The notes: a model not told the origin generated them from the letters alone. Shown: positions 33,241 to 44,996, numbered from the stretch's first letter. The stretch: DNA of 64,000 bases from Sympetrum striolatum (GCA_947579665.1 OX388350.1:38349393-38413392); one strand, 5' to 3'. A program made the numbers and translations.

Positions 33241-33444
33241 AGCCGTGGTGGCCGAGTGGTTAGCATGCTTGTACAGAATAGCTCCAACCCCATGGTCCCG
33301 GGTTCGAATCCCAGCTAGTTGGATTATTCCGACTAGCTGGGACTGGTCTTGTGTAATTGTTGTTGTTAATACCTACCAGTTAAAAGTCCAGAAAATGGAT
33401 GTTTGTGGGGTATATGAAATAAATAAAAATAAATAAAATAAATG
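33241..33444 (+). mobile_element. tRNA-derived SINE
   Basis: The head AGCCGTGGTGGCCGAGTGGT, then TAGCATGCTTG, has an A box (TGGCCGAGTGGTTAG). GTCCCGGGTTCGAATCCC carries the B box of the internal RNA polymerase III promoter. A non-tRNA body follows, with a CTAGTTGG...CCGACTAG inverted repeat, and then a 3' tail of AAATAAATAAAAATAAATAA type. The layout is a standard tRNA-SINE. Target duplications are not clear. Confidence 0.8.
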
Positions 33445-34125
33445 TGTGCTATGCAACATTCGAGAGAGGTCCATCCTACTATGGCTTTATAGCTCTAGAA
33501 AAAAGACAAGTCAAGTCCTCTCAAGTTGAAGCTACAGCTACCAGGGCATCAGAGGGATTTAGAGAGTAAGGAGAAACAACACAGGGTTGCCACAATTTTT
33601 CTGTTCTTACTCCATAATTGTTGGAAACCGAGACATAAGGTAAAAGACTGCTGGGACTCTTACGTGTCATTCGAAAACTCCAGAACTTTTAGGCAAAACA
33701 ATGCAGTAGGAGCGGAGTGGGATGAAGAAGTAGTAAAATATGCCAATCTAGCAGTGAATAGAGAGTGTGACGGCTTAGGTTGGTATTTTGACTTGATAAG
33801 AGATGAGTATTTAATTTATAATCAGGAAAATTGATAATAGGCTTGCACCTATCCTCAAATGTGAGGATGGCTGAAGGGCAAAACTTATCATTTATTAAAA
33901 TAAACAAAGTTCATTTCTATTGTCAATTTATTAGCATTCCATGAAGTAATGGCAAATGGTATCAATTACATTAATATTTAATATTATGAAGAAAGTGTTG
34001 AATTCTTTCGTGCCTCTAATAAAAACAGTGTCTTAGTCCTGTCAGTATTAATTTGTTAAAAAAGTGTTTGTGTAGTAGGGAAGTGTTTATAAACTCCTTT
34101 GTTAATGTTCTACAAGAAGTAAAAT
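33445..34125. other. No confident gene; possible decayed repeat
   Basis: A 102-codon plus frame (33,526-33,834) has mixed composition but no domain I recognise. It is followed by CTGAAGGGCAAAACTTATC and an AT-rich ATTAAAATAAAC tail that could be the end of another retroposed element. Function unknown. Confidence 0.3.
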
Positions 34126-34129
34126 TGTG

Positions 34130-34206
34130 ATTTGAGTGGAACTCGAACCCAGGTCTACCACTTTCCGAGCAGATATTCTGTCCACTAAACTACCGTGGCC
34201 ACTTAA
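34130..34206 (-). mobile_element. tRNA-derived SINE head
   Basis: The minus strand reads GGCCACGGTAGTTTAGTGGA, then CAGAATATCTGCTCGG and CCTGGGTTCGAGTTCCACTC. The A box (TAGTTTAGTGG) and B box (GGTTCGAGTTC) are at tRNA spacing. The anticodon arm is not a proper tRNA stem, so this is a SINE rather than a gene. The 3' end of the element is unclear. Confidence 0.65.
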
Positions 34207-34214
34207 GTTCAATA

Positions 34215-34290
34215 TCAAGAATAGAATAGAATATTTATTGTCAGACATTGCCAATTAAAGACATCTATAGTACAAATATTATTGGATCAT
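34215..34290 (-). mobile_element. Possible LINE 3' tail remnant
   Basis: AGAATAGAATAGAATATTTATTGTCAG read on the minus strand is an AATAAA signal followed by a short ATTCT tail repeat, as at LINE 3' ends. It is short and unsupported by coding sequence. Confidence 0.3.
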
Positions 34291-34789
34291 TCCTTTCCAA
34301 TTCGGCAAGGTGATGGTCCTTGAGGTAACCGATTTTGACCAAATTTGGCAAATCGCTTTGATTTAATAACAAAATGAAAACTTCCAAGCCGTTTTATAAT
34401 TTACGCAATTGTTTACGTCGTCGTCGCTTCAAAGCTTCGGCCATCGCGGTGGAGTCCGAAAGACACCATGGAAATATTGCAAAGTTTAAATATTAAAATT
34501 TGACAAAATTGCCTTCGCATTCGAGACCATATTTCCGAGACCATATTTACTAAAAATACAAAATATAGCTTAATTTAAAGGTCTTGTGTTAGAAAAGATA
34601 AATGTAGGAAGTTTTTATAAAATTTAAACAATTTAATAAAGTTAATAAAAACTTTAAAGTTTCAAATCGATTTTTGGCGGTGTACCTATGCCTTCGTTTT
34701 TATATATGTTGTACATACAACCCTCCTCTAAAAGTAGAAATAATTTGATGAAGGTAATATTTCATTAAAGAAAGAAAAAAATTGACTAG

Positions 34790-34842
34790 GCGTGACGCTC
34801 GCCGCGGCGCCGCGCCGTCCGGCTCGCGCGCCGAACGTTAAA
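34790..34842. other. Isolated CpG-rich patch
   Basis: About 50 bases consisting almost only of G and C with many CpG (GCTCGCCGCGGCGCCGCGCC, then GTCCGGCTCGCGCGCCGAACG) sit inside otherwise AT-rich DNA. No gene start or tRNA/rRNA similarity is seen nearby. It is probably part of an unrecognised repeat, or possibly an unmethylated regulatory patch. Confidence 0.5.
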
Positions 34843-34977
34843 CAATGGGAAATGCAAAGAACCATTTATGGGCCCCACTCAACGAAAAATTTGTTTCCTC
34901 CCGCAAACGATAGCTTAACTGGATTTGTTTCTCTGGCTTAGTTGCTCAATTTTTTTTAACTACCATTTGTCACGCAT

Positions 34978-35115
34978 GAAGACACTCGACCAGCAATCGG
35001 GAGGACCGGGTTCGAGTCACCAAGTCGTCAGACCTTTCTCATGACCGTTCTTCCTTGGGGAATTTTTTTGGCGCACGGCCTTATCGTCCAAAGTAACATT
35101 TCACTATACCTTATT
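34978..35115 (+). mobile_element. SINE-like element, same family as the window's left end
   Basis: AAGACACTCGACCAGCAATC, then GGGAGGACCGGGTTCGAGTC is the 3' two-thirds of a tRNA with a B box. It is followed by CCTTGGGGAATTTTTTTGGC and GCACGGCCTTATCGTCC, which matches bases 1-50. A candidate A box (TGGCTTAGTTGCTC, near 34,934) is separated from it by about 30 extra bases, so this copy may be disrupted. Confidence 0.6.
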
Positions 35116-36382
35116 ATTCCTTTTAGATTTCGCAAGACAAAAGAGGTTTGCGACCAGTGAAAAAGTGGGAGTGTCTCTGATTTGTCTAAAGTTGAACCAA
35201 GTATAGCTTTAGTAAAAAAAATATTCAACATACATTAGCTAATTAGCCTTTCAGTGAGTCCCTTCAATCCATATTTCAACCTCATCGGGAGGAACATAAG
35301 GTTAATTTTTTTTAATTCGCTGAAATGAATTTTTCAACAAGATTTATAGACGTTTTATGAATAAATATATAAATGCATAAAGATCGGTGATAATTACATA
35401 AGATATACACACATCGGTAGGTATAATAGTATGTCAGAAATAGAAGTTTTTATATATTTGCCGGTTTAATAAATGTAAGCTTTTCTGAAGTTATACGAAT
35501 GTCAACAATCAGCATGTTGATGTTTAGAGAATTTATAGATATTGATACCTTTTCCTCATTCGCTCATACAAAAACATACTTATTTATTAAAGAAAGAAAT
35601 AAGATGCGTAGGGTAAATAAATATATACGACAGCTATGCGTTCAAGGGTTATCTGCTTTATTTCCAGGAAAGCGTGTGACATCAGCCGTTTTTTGATGCC
35701 GCAAATTATCAACGACCTACGACCCCAACTGTTCTGTTTGCTTCACTTTATCATAAAAGCCTCACTACTTCCAATGCGCATTTCTCTAACTAGGGTTTTG
35801 GCAATGTAGCCAGCTAAAACAATATAGGCTCTTTAACGAAATTATCGCAGTTGTATTCCCATAACTCTCACACATGATAGTCTGAACTATTGAAACTATA
35901 GTGAATTCCCCCATTGAAAATGACGGGAAAAATTTATCTTAAAGATACACACGAGTGCTATTAAATACATCTGATCCTTCAATTTAAACTTAAATAAAGA
36001 TAATCCCCTCTACAATCGGAAACATCTATCACGATAGAAAATGAAGTTGATATCTTAGAGGAATTACTCTTCTTTTAAAGGATTACCTAAAATGTAATGC
36101 CTGTTTATTTTGTTGGTTATTCAAATCCATGAAAGTGCGAAAAGCGTTTTTCTGCTACCCAAGATATTACAATTAAACGTTGAAGCGTAAAAGTTGAACT
36201 AAGTGATGGAGAACCAAAAATCCCAGTTGATCTTCAAATAACCTATTATATTAAGCGAGCAATCTTCGTAAGTCGTACCTTTCTCACGAATAGCTCTAAC
36301 GATTCTTTTAAAAATTTGATTATAAAGTTTTTTGAAGCCAGGAATCAATTGCGCCTAACATTGGCTACATAAAAAACCATGA
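35116..36382. other. Intergenic, no gene recognised
   Basis: AT-rich. Short frames at 35,028-35,231 and 35,499-35,696 show no domain. Confidence 0.35.
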
Positions 36383-36538
36383 GATCCGTTATTAGTAGTA
36401 GTAGTAGTATTGTTAAAAGTGCTTCGACAGCTTAGGTCATTTCGCACATTGGCTCCCACCGGGAATCGAACCCGGGACCGCTTTCACCAAAGGCAAACGC
36501 GCTGTCCACATGACTATCCGGGAGCCGATCCGTTATTA
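36383..36538 (-). mobile_element. tRNA-derived SINE with target-site duplications
   Basis: GATCCGTTATTA occurs at 36,383-36,394 and 36,527-36,538 and brackets a 132-bp minus-strand element. The head is GGCTCCCGGATAGTCATGTG, then CGGTCCCGGGTTCGATTCCC and GGTGGGAGCC, with a 7-bp acceptor stem GGCTCCC/GGGAGCC and a canonical B box. The anticodon arm does not pair well, so it is not a working tRNA. A body of about 45 bases ends in (TAC)n. It is the best-defined SINE in the window. Confidence 0.85.
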
Positions 36539-37790
36539 TTTCGCGTTTTCAACCTTTACTTTCAATAATTTATTGCGGTGCCAAGAAGATTTTCATTTGA
36601 AATAACAAAGGAAAATTCCGATCTCTCCAAAAAATAATTTCTTTAACAACTATATGGCCTTTATTTTCACTCCAACGTCAACTCTGATGGGTTAGAAAAT
36701 TATTGCGAAAGTAAAAACTTGTTGAAATTAACTTCTCTAATTTTTCTTTGGAACTTATTTATTATGCTTCATAACATTTCACTTCTGGAATATGAAATCA
36801 TCGTGAAGGTGGATTCTAAACAAACGTTGAATCCATTTAAAATCTGTCCCTCGATAGTTCATTAAAAGATGCTTTGGATCAAAATTAAAGTTTGAAATTT
36901 TAAATGATGAATATGAGTCCGTAAATGCTAAATTCTTTGAGAACCTTAACCCCTACCACTACGTTTTATTTTCTGAAAATCCTGTCCTATTGCACTATTT
37001 ATTTTTTTTCATGGAATTGTTGGTAATTATATGATATTTTTCTGTTTGTATTTAATATAGAACAACGAAATTTAATCTGGTGACGAGTGTAACTCGTAAT
37101 TATGCCGTAATGGCATTGGAAGTCCATGGCGAGCTAGGCGTCATTTCAGTGCAAGGTGTTAGGAACTACGCTAGGGAAATACGTTTTTTACGATGGAATG
37201 CCGGGGCTAGAGGAAGCAGTGGTGAGGAAGGTGAACTTACCTTAATACGTGCCAGACCATCACATTAGCGCTCTCTAGGAAGAGGAAGCTCTGACTAAAT
37301 GAAGTTCCTCATTGCTGCTCTCGATAGTCCTTACAAGTCCTTCTTATCTCCGTGTTTTCCATTTGGACGAAAAAGGCTGCGAACAACAAAACTTCTTTTC
37401 CCTCAGTTAACCGCAAATTATACCTCCGTAAATACCAAAAGACTTCCTTCCACAGCACAATGCAGGTTCCTAAAAGGCAAAATTCGTCGTGGCTCGATTA
37501 AAATCTAATGCAGAGCGTTGGTGTGTACGCCACGTCATTCCTGCTCACGAAAAATAAGGGGATGAGGAGCAGGTAAGAACTGCGGGGAAGGTCAACGAGT
37601 AAGAAAAAGGTTCTCATACGCACGTATTTGTCAATAGGCGCAAGATGAGGGTCTCGTTGTTAAGGTGACCCAAAAATTATTATTTTAATGAATAACCTCT
37701 AGGAGGAGACTGATCCTTGTCCCACTGGCTTTTGATCTCTGAAATTCTCGTACCATAATATTTCATAATGGAAATAATATCCTTATGTAA
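36539..37790. other. Intergenic; GC-richer patch at 37,080-37,640, no gene
   Basis: The patch carries frames of 62 and 69 codons without domains. A GGTAAGTTC-like donor on the minus strand near 37,235 is the only hint of structure. No gene can be supported. Confidence 0.35.
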
Positions 37791-37794
37791 AGTA

Positions 37795-38145
37795 TTCAGC
37801 CCGAAGGCTGGTTGGTGTCTCACCCCCTCAGACATAAGCAATTACAAGCTTGCAGGGAGGAATGAGGTTTACTAGGCAGGATGAGGAATGAGGTAGTTTG
37901 TCCTTGCTTATCTCTATGAGCCAGAATATTATAAGCAGAACATGTCTACGCAAGTGAAGTACAATAATTCTACGAGTAACGCTTTTCTTGTTAGTCCATA
38001 GAGGAAATACTTTGATCAATGCAAGTATCCATTCATACCTCAGAAGTTTTCACTTCATCACAGCGATGACCAAGGCTGTGACAAAAGTAAATGAAAGATA
38101 ACTTTTTCTCTGTCCTGTACCAAATGGCAAATGAAAATATTTCAT
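37795..38145 (-). repeat. Dispersed repeat, copy A (inverted relative to copy B at 55.5 kb)
   Basis: The reverse complement aligns along about 350 bases with 55,500-55,890. Shared stretches in order include CTTTTGTC-CAG; GCTGTGATGAA; GAGGTATGA or AAGGTATGAG; TTCACTTGCGT-GACATGTT; CAAACTACCTCA; CATCCTGCCTAGT-AACCTC; and GGGCTGAATAC. Translated, both copies read LPHSSSCLVNLI, but copy A has a stop soon after. Family unrecognised. Confidence 0.7.
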
Positions 38146-38384
38146 TAATCTAAATATGGTAGCAGGAAAGGGAATAATATAATTACTACAGAACTGAAAT
38201 TTTTGCTCAAACTAAAATGGTTAGAAATCCTTGGTAAGAGATTAAAATCTATGTTATGTAATGCATGTCTCCGAAAGGCATTATTAAGAAACCACCATTT
38301 ATGTCAGTTGATTCAGCAATGACGCAGAAGAAAAATCTTGAGAGGAAAAATATCAGATTTTGATCCACAGTAAGCTATCAATAG

Positions 38385-38450
38385 CTATTAGAGGGGAATG
38401 AGGCTTACTAGGCAAGATGAGGAGTGAGGTAGCTTTCCCTTGCTCTCACC
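38385..38450 (-). repeat. Partial third copy of the same dispersed repeat
   Basis: GGGGAATGAGGCTTACTAGG, then CAAGATGAGGAGTGAGGTAG repeats the segment at 37,858-37,900 with few differences. Only about 60 bases are shared. Confidence 0.6.
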
Positions 38451-41400
38451 AAGATCACCATCAAGGTATGGAAGCTTTTAACATTGGCATAAAACATTAA
38501 GTTGAAAGTGGAGTTTACTGTTGTGACTTCTGTATAAAAAATGGAAGTTGATAAATCTTGATTTTGAAAAGTTATCCAGAGAACACAATTTAGAATAAAA
38601 GTAGAGCAATAAATAAATACTGAATACTATCACAATGGAAGGAAAATAAGAAAATAACAATTTCAAGAAATTTAGGAATTAATTTCAATTTTCTTCACAT
38701 CGATGTATCAGGGTCTAACTTTCAAGAAACACAGCAATTCTTAGAATCGATATCTGTACTATTGCATCCAAACTTTGCCTGTTTCTAATTTTGCAGTAAA
38801 AATTTCGAAGACATATGTTTTGGGACAATCTATGGGAATTGCAAGAGTTTTCAGTAATACTTATTGAGAAATTCAGTCACACGCTACTTTTTCTATTCAT
38901 TTTCCATATCCTATACAATATCCTGTAATTTAACTGCAAACTTTATAAAAACAAATTTATATGACAGACCTACCTTATCATAAATTAGGCGTTGTTTCCT
39001 CACGTATTCACAGAAAGATGCAATTGAAGGTGAAATATTATGATCCAGCAGAAGCACTATTAAAAACAAGATAGGAACTCAGAAAACACTTTCATGATTA
39101 GATATTTAATCTTCTGATGAACTGAATACGTGAGGATTATGGTCAATGAATCCAAAGTCATTTAATAAAATGATGTTTTTGATTGAAAGCTTTCTTCAAT
39201 CATAGTATCTAGTGCTTAAGATAATATTATGTTGGTTAGTTAGTTACATAAATAGGTAGTTTAAACTACCATATCACAATTACAATTAGAATATTATTGA
39301 AACAACACTCTATACATGGTTTATTACACTTCCCACTGAGTTTGTAGTCCTCAATAATCAAGTATTCTACTTAAAAGCTACCTTTCTATTTCAATAAGAA
39401 CATTTTCAGTTTTGTAGCGTGTTAAAAGCATGAATTGAAAACATTCATCTATGGAGGTATCTACGTAGCATGAGGTTGTGATATTTTGTTGAGGAATAAT
39501 GTACTGATCAAAGGATAGATTGAATATTTATTTCCCAGTCCATTGAATAACATGTTTTTAAGACAAGAGTGATTGATTGCACATATTTGACAAAGTTTAT
39601 CATGTTGGGGCAGTAAAATACTCTAAAATCTTTGATATAAGTGTAAGGTTAGCACAATTTTAAAAATAGCCAGTTTTACCACAAACAAGGCTGGTCCCAT
39701 GAAAATCAATCATATATTAAACATTTGACTCAGTTGCAAGGGCAAGAGTATAAGATAGAACGTGATTATCCCAGAGTTCAAATTGAGATCCAATTTTTGC
39801 TCTTGATAGATTTAATTACATTCTAAAATTTGCTAACACTTTCTTTCCAAATTGCACAGTAATTAAATCTAAAATACTGATTTAACATTTCATCAAAGGA
39901 TGCATAGCTATAGATTTGGAATGATATGAAATCGAATGATAATAAACTTCTCCAAATATAACCATTGACCAGTGAATGAATATTTCTGCCACTTTTGTTG
40001 AAAAATAAAGGAAGTAGAAAATTCAAATGATGATTTAGAAATTATAACTAATTAAAACTCACTCAGAAATAATTCTCACATTTTAACCATTTACAATATG
40101 TCATTCAAGGTAACTGTACACAATCTTACACAGTGGAAGTATTTGGGTAAACATGAGCGTACTGTATCGATTTTGCTACCATCACATTAAGCTAGGCCGT
40201 TAATTACAGATAATCTTCCTCATTTTGACAGATATACAGACAAGACATGCAGGTTTTATGCTGGGAGAAGAAGACTCCTTAAAACCTCAGTAAAATATTT
40301 ATGGGGGCACTTTTGGGACTACATCCACTAACTTAAAAGAGTACATTAATTCAAAGCTACATAAATGAATACCATTTTTATATGGATTGATTCCTACATC
40401 GTGGAAGTGAAGCTTCCAAATTGATGTTTCCAGAAAGCAAGATATTCTCACAACATCAATTTAACCCATACAGTAGGCTACAAACTGCCACCATTTCTGC
40501 ATGTCAGTTTCTGGTAACAGCCATAAAATTAAACTGTATACAACTCTCTAGATATAGGAGATATGTCATATTTACAAATCAATTTTCACAATTCAGTAAC
40601 CGCATGCTGCTCATCTAAAGTGTTTACTATCACAGTCACTAGCAATAGTAAAAAACAAACAGTTGCCCTTCGTATAATTTTACTGCTATAGACAACTATG
40701 TAATGTAACATCAAAGCTTTCTCTTCTCCAGGAAAGGATTGTCCAGTAGATTTTTGCAAAGTAATTAATGTTTACTTGCAGAAAGATTTAGGCCGTGGGT
40801 AAAGTGCTTTATACAACAACTTCAGATATGAAGAGCATCACGGAGAGAAGAATGATTGAATAATGCAGCATAATGAGGATTTTCTTCTCAATCATCCTCA
40901 ATGATTATAATATCTTAGGCCTGCCGAAAAGATTTTATAACAGGCCATCTGATTTCCCAGTAAACACATATTAAACTTCTGTTTCATATAACAGTTTGGG
41001 GAGGTTCATCTTTAAGCATATATACAGAGCTATAGATTTAAAAAATATTTGTCACTATGTCTATAAAAAGCAAATTATATAGTAAAATAACAGAAGATTG
41101 TCATCCACGAAAAACACCATCACAGTCATTATCTCCCATTTTGCATAAGGATCACATTTATAGGTGTTTTCATTTTCATCAATTCAACTAGATTAAAGAG
41201 GCTAGAGCAATATGCACAGTTCATTTACACATTATATTTTCAATTTTTAAAATCTTTGTTTTTTTTTCTTGAAAGAACTGGTTTACATTCAAAAAGATAC
41301 AGTTTAGAAAGAAGAAAAAAGCATTAGGAAAATATTAGTCAGAGGGGGTCAGGTAATAGTTTGTTCAAATGATGAACATGAAGCAATATCCTTAATATTC

Positions 41401-42209
41401 ATTACTTCACAAAGTTGAGTGTTCCTAGATTTGTGTTCTATGAACCAACATACATCTACCTCAACAATATTTTCAAAGAAAAGAAGTTTTGCCATCTCCG
41501 TATCAACTCTCTTTTGTTAAGATAGGCCTACTCTCCATCCAAATTAATTCTATTTTCCACAAAATCAATTTACATAAAAATTTTCCACTAAATTACAACA
41601 ATTTTATCAGCACACTTTACGTGATTTGTTTCTGTTTTCTTTCTTTTCTTACCTGATTCAAAGGGATCAAGTTTTATTGTCAAACAAACTAACTCCAGTT
41701 CTGAAGGAACAACAAATGAACAAATCGAAACAATTGCATCTGCTTTTTTACTTTTTCATAGTTTGGTCAAGTCAACATTAGGCTACTTTTAATTCTGTTT
41801 CCATAGAAAAAGAGAGACTATTTTCCTAGTTATGAATCATTTCCAAGAGTTCATCACATTTTAATCATCAATAATACAAACATTAGATCCTCGACTCCAA
41901 AAAAGCTTCAGTATAAACTAATGTTTCATTTTCCTTTTAGTTCCTTACTATGGAAAGTATGAAAAACATCAACTTGACCAAGATATGCTGACAGAACGTT
42001 TTATGAAAATTTTTGGAAATTTCCACACAGTGGAATTCAACAGAGCTTTTTGACCAAGAGGAGAAAGGCAAAAGAAAAGCTTTCTTTGGACTCAACGGCC
42101 AAGATTAGGCTATTTCTCGGTTAAAAAAAATAATGATCCAAACCACCCTTCCGTCTTTCTCTCTCAGAGATCCCCCAGGAATGATTGTGGATGATCAGTG
42201 AAGAGCTGG
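38451..42209 (-). other. AT-rich flank downstream of the RIM-family gene; possible long 3' UTR
   Basis: No gene is recognised in this 3.7 kb. It lies directly 3' of the RIM-family stop codon. Several AATAAA motifs on the minus strand (seen as TTTATT, for example near 41,671) could serve as polyadenylation signals. Neuronal insect genes often have multi-kilobase 3' UTRs, so part may be transcribed. Sequence alone does not show where transcription ends. Confidence 0.35.
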
Positions 42210-42419
42210 TCATGAAGTGTTTGGCTCTTCACTGTTGTCATCCTCTTCATCGGATGAAGGTCCCCCATCAGGACCACGAGGGCCCTCGTAAGCATCACTA
42301 GCATTGGCTGTGGCTCCTGAGAGAGAACGCAATGGGAAGAGAGGATACCAGGCTAAAGTTGGCCTCGTCAGCTGCAGACGGTCAAGAGCAATCTCACCTC
42401 CTCCGAGGCCTTGGTTGGC
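42210..42419 (-). CDS. RIM-family protein, last coding exon
   Basis: Acceptor TTTTCAG precedes GCCAACC; 210 nt in phase 0 end at TGA (42,210-42,212), encoding 69 residues. ANQGLGGGEIALDRLQLTRP, then TLAWYPLFPLRSLSG completes the C2 domain with the WYPLF signature. The tail GPDGGPSSDEEDDNSEEPNT is acidic and disordered and is the true C terminus. Confidence 0.87.
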   Translation of the reverse strand, partial: ANQGLGGGEIALDRLQLTRPTLAWYPLFPLRSLSGATANASDAYEGPRGPDGGPSSDEEDDNSEEPNTS

Positions 42420-42689
42420 CTGAAAAGAATGTTTAATTATATTGTTTTTCTTTTTGGCTTAATGATATTGATTAATATTTTGTATATGTATGTGCATGAT
42501 ATTGTTTTTCTCTTTTAAATGCGCCATATATGCTGGCGTATAAGTCGACCCCTAAAATTTTGAGGTGAATTTCAGGTTTTAGCCTATGTTCAGTGTACGA
42601 GTCAACTCAAAAAATAAGGTAGCACCTCTTCCCCAGCTCTATTTTATGGGAAGAAAAACTACCGTATCCATAAATGTATGATAGCTTAA

Positions 42690-43009
42690 CCCATTCAGAG
42701 TGGAGGCCGCCCATCGGCAGCCCATTTTTAAATCATTCTCTAATTGTTCAAATTTTTATGTGGTGGTTCCAACTTCAGCCAAAGACTACCAGCTCCTAAA
42801 TTAACTTATGTAGAATCATCTCTCAAATCATGTAACTTAACCTACTGAATGTAAAATTAGTACTTCACACTCACAATTTAAAAGAAATGTAAAAATATTT
42901 TTTCACATGAAAATGTATTATTTTATTAATGATTCTTTTGTATGATTTAACAATACTTTATGTCTTTGACGTGGCTATATATACTTTGGATATCTTAAGC
43001 TCAATAAAA

Positions 43010-43040
<31 letters not shown>

Positions 43041-43173
43041 GACTTGCCAAAAATTAGTTTCCATAAGAAATAATTGTGGTGAGTTGCAAGAGTTTGTGTA
43101 CAACACGTGCAAAGTAATCTTTATTATTTATTATTATTTACCTATTAACTATTTACCCCGTTGTGGTAAAGGG
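42690..43173. mobile_element. Possible piggyBac-like MITE nested in the TIR element
   Basis: TTAA flanks both sides (42,686-42,689 and 43,174-43,177). The ends are CCCATTCAGAG on the left and, on the opposite strand, CCCTTTACCACAACGGGG on the right. TTAA plus CCC fits piggyBac, but inverted similarity between the ends is weak. It contains a (TTA)n run (about 43,010-43,040) preceded by CTCAATAAAAA, which itself resembles a LINE 3' tail. Confidence 0.4.
43010..43040 (+). repeat. (TTA)n microsatellite
   Basis: About ten uninterrupted TTA units follow CTCAATAAAAA. It is either a plain microsatellite or the tail of a short LINE remnant. Confidence 0.85.
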
Positions 43174-44996
43174 TTAAATTTTATGTTCAGTGCGTAAGTT
43201 GACCCCTGGTTTTTGAGAGATTTTTTTAGGCTTCAAAGGTCGACTTATACACCTGCATATACGGTATATGATATTATTTTTCTCTTTTGTATTTCATTTG
43301 ATACATCTTTTCATGTATTGTGATTTTGGTAATTGGGCACTGCCCATAATGAAATAATAATAATTAACGAACACATGGTCAGGTCAAAAACTTGTTCATG
43401 GGAGCCAATTTCTGGTGCCATTACAGTATGATCCCTATAGTATTTTATTTTAACCACAGATTTTTCTCTACACACTTCAAATTACCATCATGAAAAATTG
43501 CAAGTCCCTTGTTTGTGAATATATATGAAAAGCTACACAACCTGAAAGCAGTAATATGAATATTAATTAATACAGTGAAAGTTTAGAAATGGCAAGGCAG
43601 AGTTTTTTCTCCAGGTTAATTTCCCCATGGAAGCCCATGTGTGAAAATACCTAAGAATAAGCTTTTTCTAGTTAGAATGATATAGATTAAAAGCAGACCA
43701 AAAATGACCTTCAATTGCTATTGTTAATGATAAAATTTTATCAACCAAAATATAACAAAATGGTCAAGTCTATGTTCTTATAAATTACCAAGCACAAATT
43801 ACTATAATACTCTTTTTCTAATACATACAATCCACTTAGGTGTGATGATTTGTATCACTAAAATAAGAAAACCAGACACAATCTTATTCTAGAACACGAA
43901 ACAAATAAGACTAAATTTTATGGATGATATGGCTGCAAAGGAGATGGTGTTAACATGTGTTTTTCAATGTTCTGGAATGAGCCTCGATAAACAGCTTATA
44001 AGTGCTATTTAAGGAAACGACAAATGTGAAAGTTTGTCACAAGAAATGTATCCACAGATTCAGGCCAGAAGTTGTGAGAGCCTCATTTAGTATGAAAACC
44101 TCATTTTCATGTTCCTTTCAGGTCAAGAAAACTTTATTGAGGTAAGCTAACATTTTTCTAAGACTGCAAAAGAGAGAAAGTCAAATATTTACTAAATATG
44201 ATAGTGTGTGTACATTGTGCAATGTTAACATAATAAAAAAGATGGTGGAAAATCTTAGCAGGAAATAACAATTGGTTGAAAATGTGATAAAAAATTATTT
44301 ACATGAAGTAAACAGAGAAATGCTATTTGCACAATTTTCATGGCATTAATAGACCATTATGTAATTACAGAACGTAAATGAAATTTTGAAAGAAAACTCT
44401 ATATATAGTTTTTATTTTAAATTTTATTTTAGGTTTATTTGTGCATTTATTATTTTCTCAAAGGGAATGATTGAAATGCTCCCTGCAACGTATTGCTTTT
44501 ATTTTATGTAATTTTGTTTTAGAACTGCTTTTGTAATTTCCCTGTTCCGCATAGCTTTCATTCACATCTTTTAGCTTTTGCTATCAGTAAGTTTGTGGAG
44601 GTATTTTGCACTACCCTTCTCTGTGAGTGCTTTCCTGCAGTGGATCTATTTTCCTAAGATTTTATATTTGGTTTATTTTACATCCATTCCTTCTAAAGTT
44701 TTCCTCTTTACCTCTATTCACCTACACACATCTTATGTTAATAATATCATTGACGAAAGCTCTAAGCTTTCTGGACTTTTCAGACAGACTTTTCAGTCTA
44801 AATATCACATATAATGATAAGATAAAGACCTGACTTGTATGTTCATTCAGGAAAATTAATAATTAAGCATTGAAAGTAGGAGAGAAATACTGATTTCAAT
44901 AAATACTAATTGTAGGAGGATACATTGACTCCTTGCTCCTTGGGAGAGCATAACTCCCATACTCGTAACAGTTAAGTTATTATGAAGACCAACTAC

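Larger units (their letters stand above)
42524..43264. mobile_element. TIR element in the last RIM intron
   Basis: The left end CCATATATGCTGGCGTATAA, then GTCGACCCC, and the right end read on the other strand, CCGTATATGCAGGTGTATAA, then GTCGACC, are imperfect terminal inverted repeats of about 27 bp. A second inner motif (ATGTTCAGTG followed by TACGAGTC or CGTAAGTTGACCCC) appears on both sides, so each end is compound. ATGATATT-TTTTTCTCTTTT flanks both sides. No transposase frame. Superfamily not certain. Confidence 0.6.

Noticed and set aside
33241..33322. Functional tRNA gene
   Set aside because: It lacks proper acceptor and anticodon stems and continues into a SINE body with an AAATAAA tail.
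33526..33834. 102-codon plus frame near the SINE cluster
   Set aside because: No domain, no splice partner and flanks full of retroposed sequence; it could be decayed repeat coding.
36450..36526. Functional tRNA gene on the minus strand
   Set aside because: The acceptor stem and B box are good, but the anticodon arm mispairs, a body with a (TAC)n tail follows, and target-site duplications flank the whole unit, so it is a SINE.
37080..37508. Small host gene in the GC-richer patch
   Set aside because: Two short frames with no domain and no consistent splice pattern; support is too weak.
44856..44996. C-terminal extension of the C2 frame past 44,997
   Set aside because: The C2 fold continues in the exon at 42,419 in matching phase, and the read-through sequence has no resemblance to the domain.
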